DNA of 7,324 nucleotides, taken from positions 1-7,324 of the forward strand of contig CAMLFJ010000157.1 in the NCBI GenBank assembly GCA_946479205.1, in the 5' to 3' direction. Positions 5,685-7,324 of this stretch are shown piece by piece. The notes below the pieces were generated by a model that saw nothing but the letters and a program-made list of their open reading frames with translations, was not told the DNA's origin and did not search any database. Position numbers and translations under genes: made by a program. Within the stretch, counting starts at the first letter, position 1. Every line of letters begins with the position of its first letter. Origin of the DNA: an uncultured bacterium. Lineage in GTDB: Bacteria; Methylomirabilota; Methylomirabilia; Rokubacteriales; CSP1-6.

Positions 5685-6410
5685 CTAGGCCGACAGATCG
5701 CCGGACCGGATGCGCTTCACCCCGGCCTTCGCCATCTGGCTCCACGCCTTGGCCAGCGAGCCGTCGGCGTCGATGCCACGGCAGGCGTCCTCGATCACGA
5801 GGGCCCCCACGCCCACCTTGCGGGCGTCCAGGGCCGACCAGCAGACGCAGAAATCGGTGGCGAGGCCGACCAGGAACACCCGGCGGAAGCCGCGATCGCG
5901 CACGTAGCCGGAGAGCCCGGTGGTGGACTTGCCGTCGGCCTCGAAGAAGGCGGAGTAGGAGTCCATCTGCCCGCGGTAGCCCTTGCGGATGACCAGCTCG
6001 GCGTGGGGAATCCTCAGGTCCCTGTGGAAATCGGCGCCGGCCGTGCCCTGCACGCAGTGGTCCGGCCACAGCACCTGGGTGCCGTAGCCGAGCCTGGTGG
6101 TCTCGAAGGGCTTCTTGCCGGGATGTGTGGAGGCGAAGGAGATGTGGCCCGGGGTGTGCCAGTCCTGCGTCATGATGACGTGCTCGAAGCCTGCCGCGAT
6201 CCGGTTCACGAGGGGGACGATCAGATCGCCCTCCTTCACCGCGAGCGCCCCGCCGGGGATGAAGTCGTTCTGCACGTCCACCACGAGGAGCACGTCGCGG
6301 CCACCCGGCTTGATCCGGGCGGCGCCCTGGGCCCCGGCCCGCCGGGGCCTGCCCGCGGCCACGACCCCGCCGACCGCACCGCTCGGAAACCGACGCCGAT
6401 TCGTGCTCAT
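5685..6410 (-). CDS. pncA: Nicotinamidase (PncA-type isochorismatase-fold hydrolase)
   Basis: A 241-residue cysteine hydrolase that deamidates nicotinamide to nicotinate for NAD salvage. The catalytic triad is visible: Asp45 in VVDVQNDF, Lys143 in IRKGY and Cys188 in ATDFCV. Metal-binding residues expected for PncA are Asp83 and His85 in QDWHTPGH, with His89, and His118 in WPDHCVQG. The DSYSAF motif (150-155) is the PncA-specific signature that separates it from isochorismatases. The extra N-terminus of about 35 residues begins MSTNRRRF and runs GAVGGVVAAG before RPRR, resembling a twin-arginine signal with a short or degraded hydrophobic core. Cytosolic location is expected for PncA, so this extension is odd. 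ATG at 6410-6408 is preceded by AAGGAAGG five bases upstream. A later start would be needed to lose the extension, and none has comparable support. It is the first gene of a tight run leading to the acyltransferase. Confidence 0.94.
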   Translation of the reverse strand: MSTNRRRFPSGAVGGVVAAGRPRRAGAQGAARIKPGGRDVLLVVDVQNDFIPGGALAVKEGDLIVPLVNRIAAGFEHVIMTQDWHTPGHISFASTHPGKKPFETTRLGYGTQVLWPDHCVQGTAGADFHRDLRIPHAELVIRKGYRGQMDSYSAFFEADGKSTTGLSGYVRDRGFRRVFLVGLATDFCVCWSALDARKVGVGALVIEDACRGIDADGSLAKAWSQMAKAGVKRIRSGDLSA

Positions 6411-6415
6411 CCGGC

Positions 6416-6423
6416 CCTTCCTT
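6416..6423 (-). promoter_or_regulatory. Ribosome binding site of pncA
   Basis: AAGGAAGG reads on the minus strand five bases ahead of the ATG at 6410. It supports the longer pncA start, which includes the twin-arginine-like N-terminus. Confidence 0.7.
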
Positions 6424-6456
6424 GGAGTCCGTGGTGGCGCTGCGCTGATCCGTCCG

Positions 6457-6485
6457 AGAGTACCGTCCCACCTCCGCGCGGACAA
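6457..6485 (-). promoter_or_regulatory. Possible sigma70-type promoter ahead of pncA
   Basis: In the 110-base gap between the ybjQ-like gene and pncA, the minus strand reads TTGTCC (6485-6480), a 17-base spacer, then TACTCT (6462-6457). The -35 matches TTGACA at four of six positions and the -10 matches TATAAT at three of six. The optimal spacing is its main merit. Such partial matches occur by chance, so confidence is low. If real it would drive pncA and the genes after it with a 5' leader of about 40 bases. Confidence 0.25.
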
Positions 6486-6520
6486 GCCCGGGAATGCCCG
6501 CGATGAGCCCGTCTCCGGCG

Positions 6521-6862
6521 TCAGCGGGTCACCGGCTCGATCACGACCGCGGTGCCGTAGCAGAGCACCTCGGTCACCCCGGCGGCCACGTCGTTGGCGT
6601 CGTACCGCATGGCCACGATCGCGTTGGCGCCCATCTGGGCGGCGTGCTCCAGCATGAGGTCGAACGCCTCCTGGCGCGCGCGCTCGCACAGCTCGGTGTA
6701 GAGCGTGATGTTGCCGCCGAAGAGGGTCTGGATGGTGGCGCCCAGGTTCACGATGAGATTGCGCGAGCGCACCGTGATGCCGCGGACCACGCCGCGATAG
6801 CCCACGATGCGGTGGCCGTCGAACTCGAAGCCGGTCGTCACCCACTGCGGATGGACGGGCAT
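6521..6862 (-). CDS. YbjQ/UPF0145 family protein
   Basis: A 113-residue protein of the YbjQ (UPF0145, DUF74) family, small soluble proteins described as putative heavy-metal-binding and known to form ring-like oligomers; no catalytic role is established. The family pattern is present: an N-terminal strand ending in a Gly-Tyr pair (HRIVGYRGVVRG, 17-28), RSRN (32-35), a long helix with RARQEAFDLMLEHAAQMGANAI (61-82, given here in two parts: RARQEAFDLM and LEHAAQMGANAI), VAMRYD and a closing strand VTEVLCYGTAVVIE (96-109). Cysteines are at 59 and 101. It fills the usual family length. The ATG at 6862-6860 is 5 bases after the stop of the RidA-like gene, with no clear Shine-Dalgarno, so it is probably co-transcribed and perhaps translated by re-initiation. 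The longer reading frame upstream overlaps the RidA-like gene and is not homologous. Confidence 0.93.
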   Translation of the reverse strand: MPVHPQWVTTGFEFDGHRIVGYRGVVRGITVRSRNLIVNLGATIQTLFGGNITLYTELCERARQEAFDLMLEHAAQMGANAIVAMRYDANDVAAGVTEVLCYGTAVVIEPVTR

Positions 6863-6867
6863 GGATG

Positions 6868-7275
6868 TCAGTCGAGGACCGCGACGCCTTCGATCTCGAT
6901 CAGGCAGTCGTCGTCGTAGAGGCCCCGCACCTCCACGAGGGTCATGGCCGGATAGTGCCGGCCGAAGTACTCGCGGTACACCACGCCGATCTCGCGCCCG
7001 CACGCCTTGTACTCGGTCTTGGAGAGCACGTAGATGGTGAGCTTGACGAGGTCGCTCATCTGGCCGCCGCGCGCCCCCACGATCGCCTTGAGGTTCTCGC
7101 AGACCTGGCGGAACTGGGCGACCATGTCGCCGCTGCCGACCACGTGGCCGGCCTTGTCGAGCGCCACCTGGCCGGCGATGTAGACGGTCTTCCCGCCCTG
7201 GACCTCCCAGCCGTGGGCGTAACCGGCGGGCTTCGCGAGACTCGGCGGATTGATGGGCTGCATGAGCTTCGGCAT
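6868..7275 (-). CDS. RidA/YjgF/UK114 family protein lacking the family arginine
   Basis: A 135-residue RidA-superfamily protein. Archetypal RidA is a small trimeric cytosolic enzyme that hydrolyses reactive enamines and imines made by PLP enzymes. The fold is clear from KTVYIAGQVALD (29-40), the helix DMVAQFRQVCENLKAIV, the strand SDLVKLTIYVL and the C-terminal signature CLIEIEGVAV (124-133), which keeps the conserved glutamate. At the position of the arginine that binds the substrate carboxylate in RidA (PAR-S/T), this protein has Met111 (YPAMTLVEV). It therefore probably belongs to a Rid subgroup without standard imine deaminase activity, a point inferred from the missing residue. The ATG at 7275-7273 has AGGAG six bases upstream. 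A second ATG at codon 5 is possible but less well placed. It leads the operon, just below a consensus -10 box. Confidence 0.94.
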   Translation of the reverse strand: MPKLMQPINPPSLAKPAGYAHGWEVQGGKTVYIAGQVALDKAGHVVGSGDMVAQFRQVCENLKAIVGARGGQMSDLVKLTIYVLSKTEYKACGREIGVVYREYFGRHYPAMTLVEVRGLYDDDCLIEIEGVAVLD

Positions 7276-7281
7276 GGGCGA

Positions 7282-7286
7282 CTCCT
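7282..7286 (-). promoter_or_regulatory. Ribosome binding site of the RidA-like gene
   Basis: AGGAG on the minus strand lies six bases before the ATG at 7275, inside the purine-rich GGAGAGGAG (7290-7282). It supports this start over the internal ATG four codons later. Confidence 0.85.
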
Positions 7287-7308
7287 CTCCCGGGATGGGC
7301 TGCGCGCG

Positions 7309-7314
7309 ATTATA
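7309..7314 (-). promoter_or_regulatory. -10 box of the promoter for the RidA-like gene
   Basis: The minus strand reads TATAAT (7314-7309) exactly as in the sigma70 consensus, within GTAGTATAAT. A start of transcription near 7302 would give a leader of about 27 bases that includes the ribosome binding site. The -35 hexamer would lie beyond the window edge, so only half of the promoter can be seen. An exact TATAAT in such GC-rich DNA, immediately upstream of the first gene, is unlikely to be chance. Confidence 0.65.
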
Positions 7315-7324
7315 CTACCCGGGC

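Noticed and set aside
6300..6360. Frameshift inside the pncA leader that interrupts a Tat hydrophobic core
   Set aside because: The alternative frames across this stretch give Gly/Pro- or Arg-rich sequence, not a better hydrophobic core, so a simple one-base error does not restore a signal peptide.
6411..6520. Rho-independent terminator between the ybjQ-like gene and pncA
   Set aside because: Only a short CGGG-AATG-CCCG stem is present, with no following T run on the minus strand.
1..7324. Mobile elements, CRISPR arrays, tRNA or rRNA genes, defence or phage modules
   Set aside because: No terminal repeats, regularly spaced repeats, transposase or integrase motifs or RNA gene signatures were seen. 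Genes fill nearly the whole window in one direction.

Overview
The window is a strongly GC-rich, gene-dense stretch of bacterial chromosome in which every supported gene lies on the minus strand. Transcription therefore runs from the right edge to the left. Codon third positions are mostly G or C, and GTG and TTG starts are used. Four gene junctions are 4-base start/stop overlaps (GTGA twice, TTGA, ATGA), so the layout is operon-like. The composition and gene mix would suit a soil or subsurface bacterium such as Candidatus Rokubacteria/Methylomirabilota or a high-GC proteobacterium. This is a guess from general character; no marker gene here fixes the taxonomy.

In transcription order the genes are: (1) a RidA/YjgF-family protein (7275-6868), preceded by a consensus -10 box at the window edge and a strong ribosome binding site; (2) a YbjQ/UPF0145 protein (6862-6521), 5 bases downstream; (3) after a 110-base gap with a possible weak promoter, a nicotinamidase of the PncA type (6410-5685) with a Tat-like N-terminus; (4) an overlooked small ORF for a 43-residue single-pass membrane peptide (5680-5549), which overlaps (5) a PlsC-like acyltransferase with a long C-terminal membrane extension (5552-4176); (6) a creatininase-family metal amidohydrolase starting at TTG (4179-3241); (7) a stand-alone Lrp/AsnC ligand-binding (RAM) domain protein (3244-2999); (8) after a 69-base gap, a CorA metal-ion channel (2929-1934); (9) an NAD-dependent epimerase/dehydratase-like protein (1917-949), overlapping (10) a D-2-hydroxyacid dehydrogenase (952-8).

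The likely transcription units are ridA-like/ybjQ-like, then pncA/small ORF/acyltransferase/creatininase/RAM, then corA/epimerase/dehydrogenase. All ten could instead be one long transcript, because the gaps are short and no convincing terminator is visible. The functions are mostly housekeeping or metabolic: NAD salvage, phospholipid acylation, metal transport, 2-oxoacid reduction and metabolite damage control. I see no mobile element, CRISPR array, RNA gene, phage gene or defence system. The points most worth following up are the unlisted membrane small ORF, the tightly coupled acyltransferase/creatininase/RAM trio, the RidA homologue lacking the family arginine, and the hydrophobic C-terminal tail on the creatininase homologue. 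I do not see an obvious novel system.
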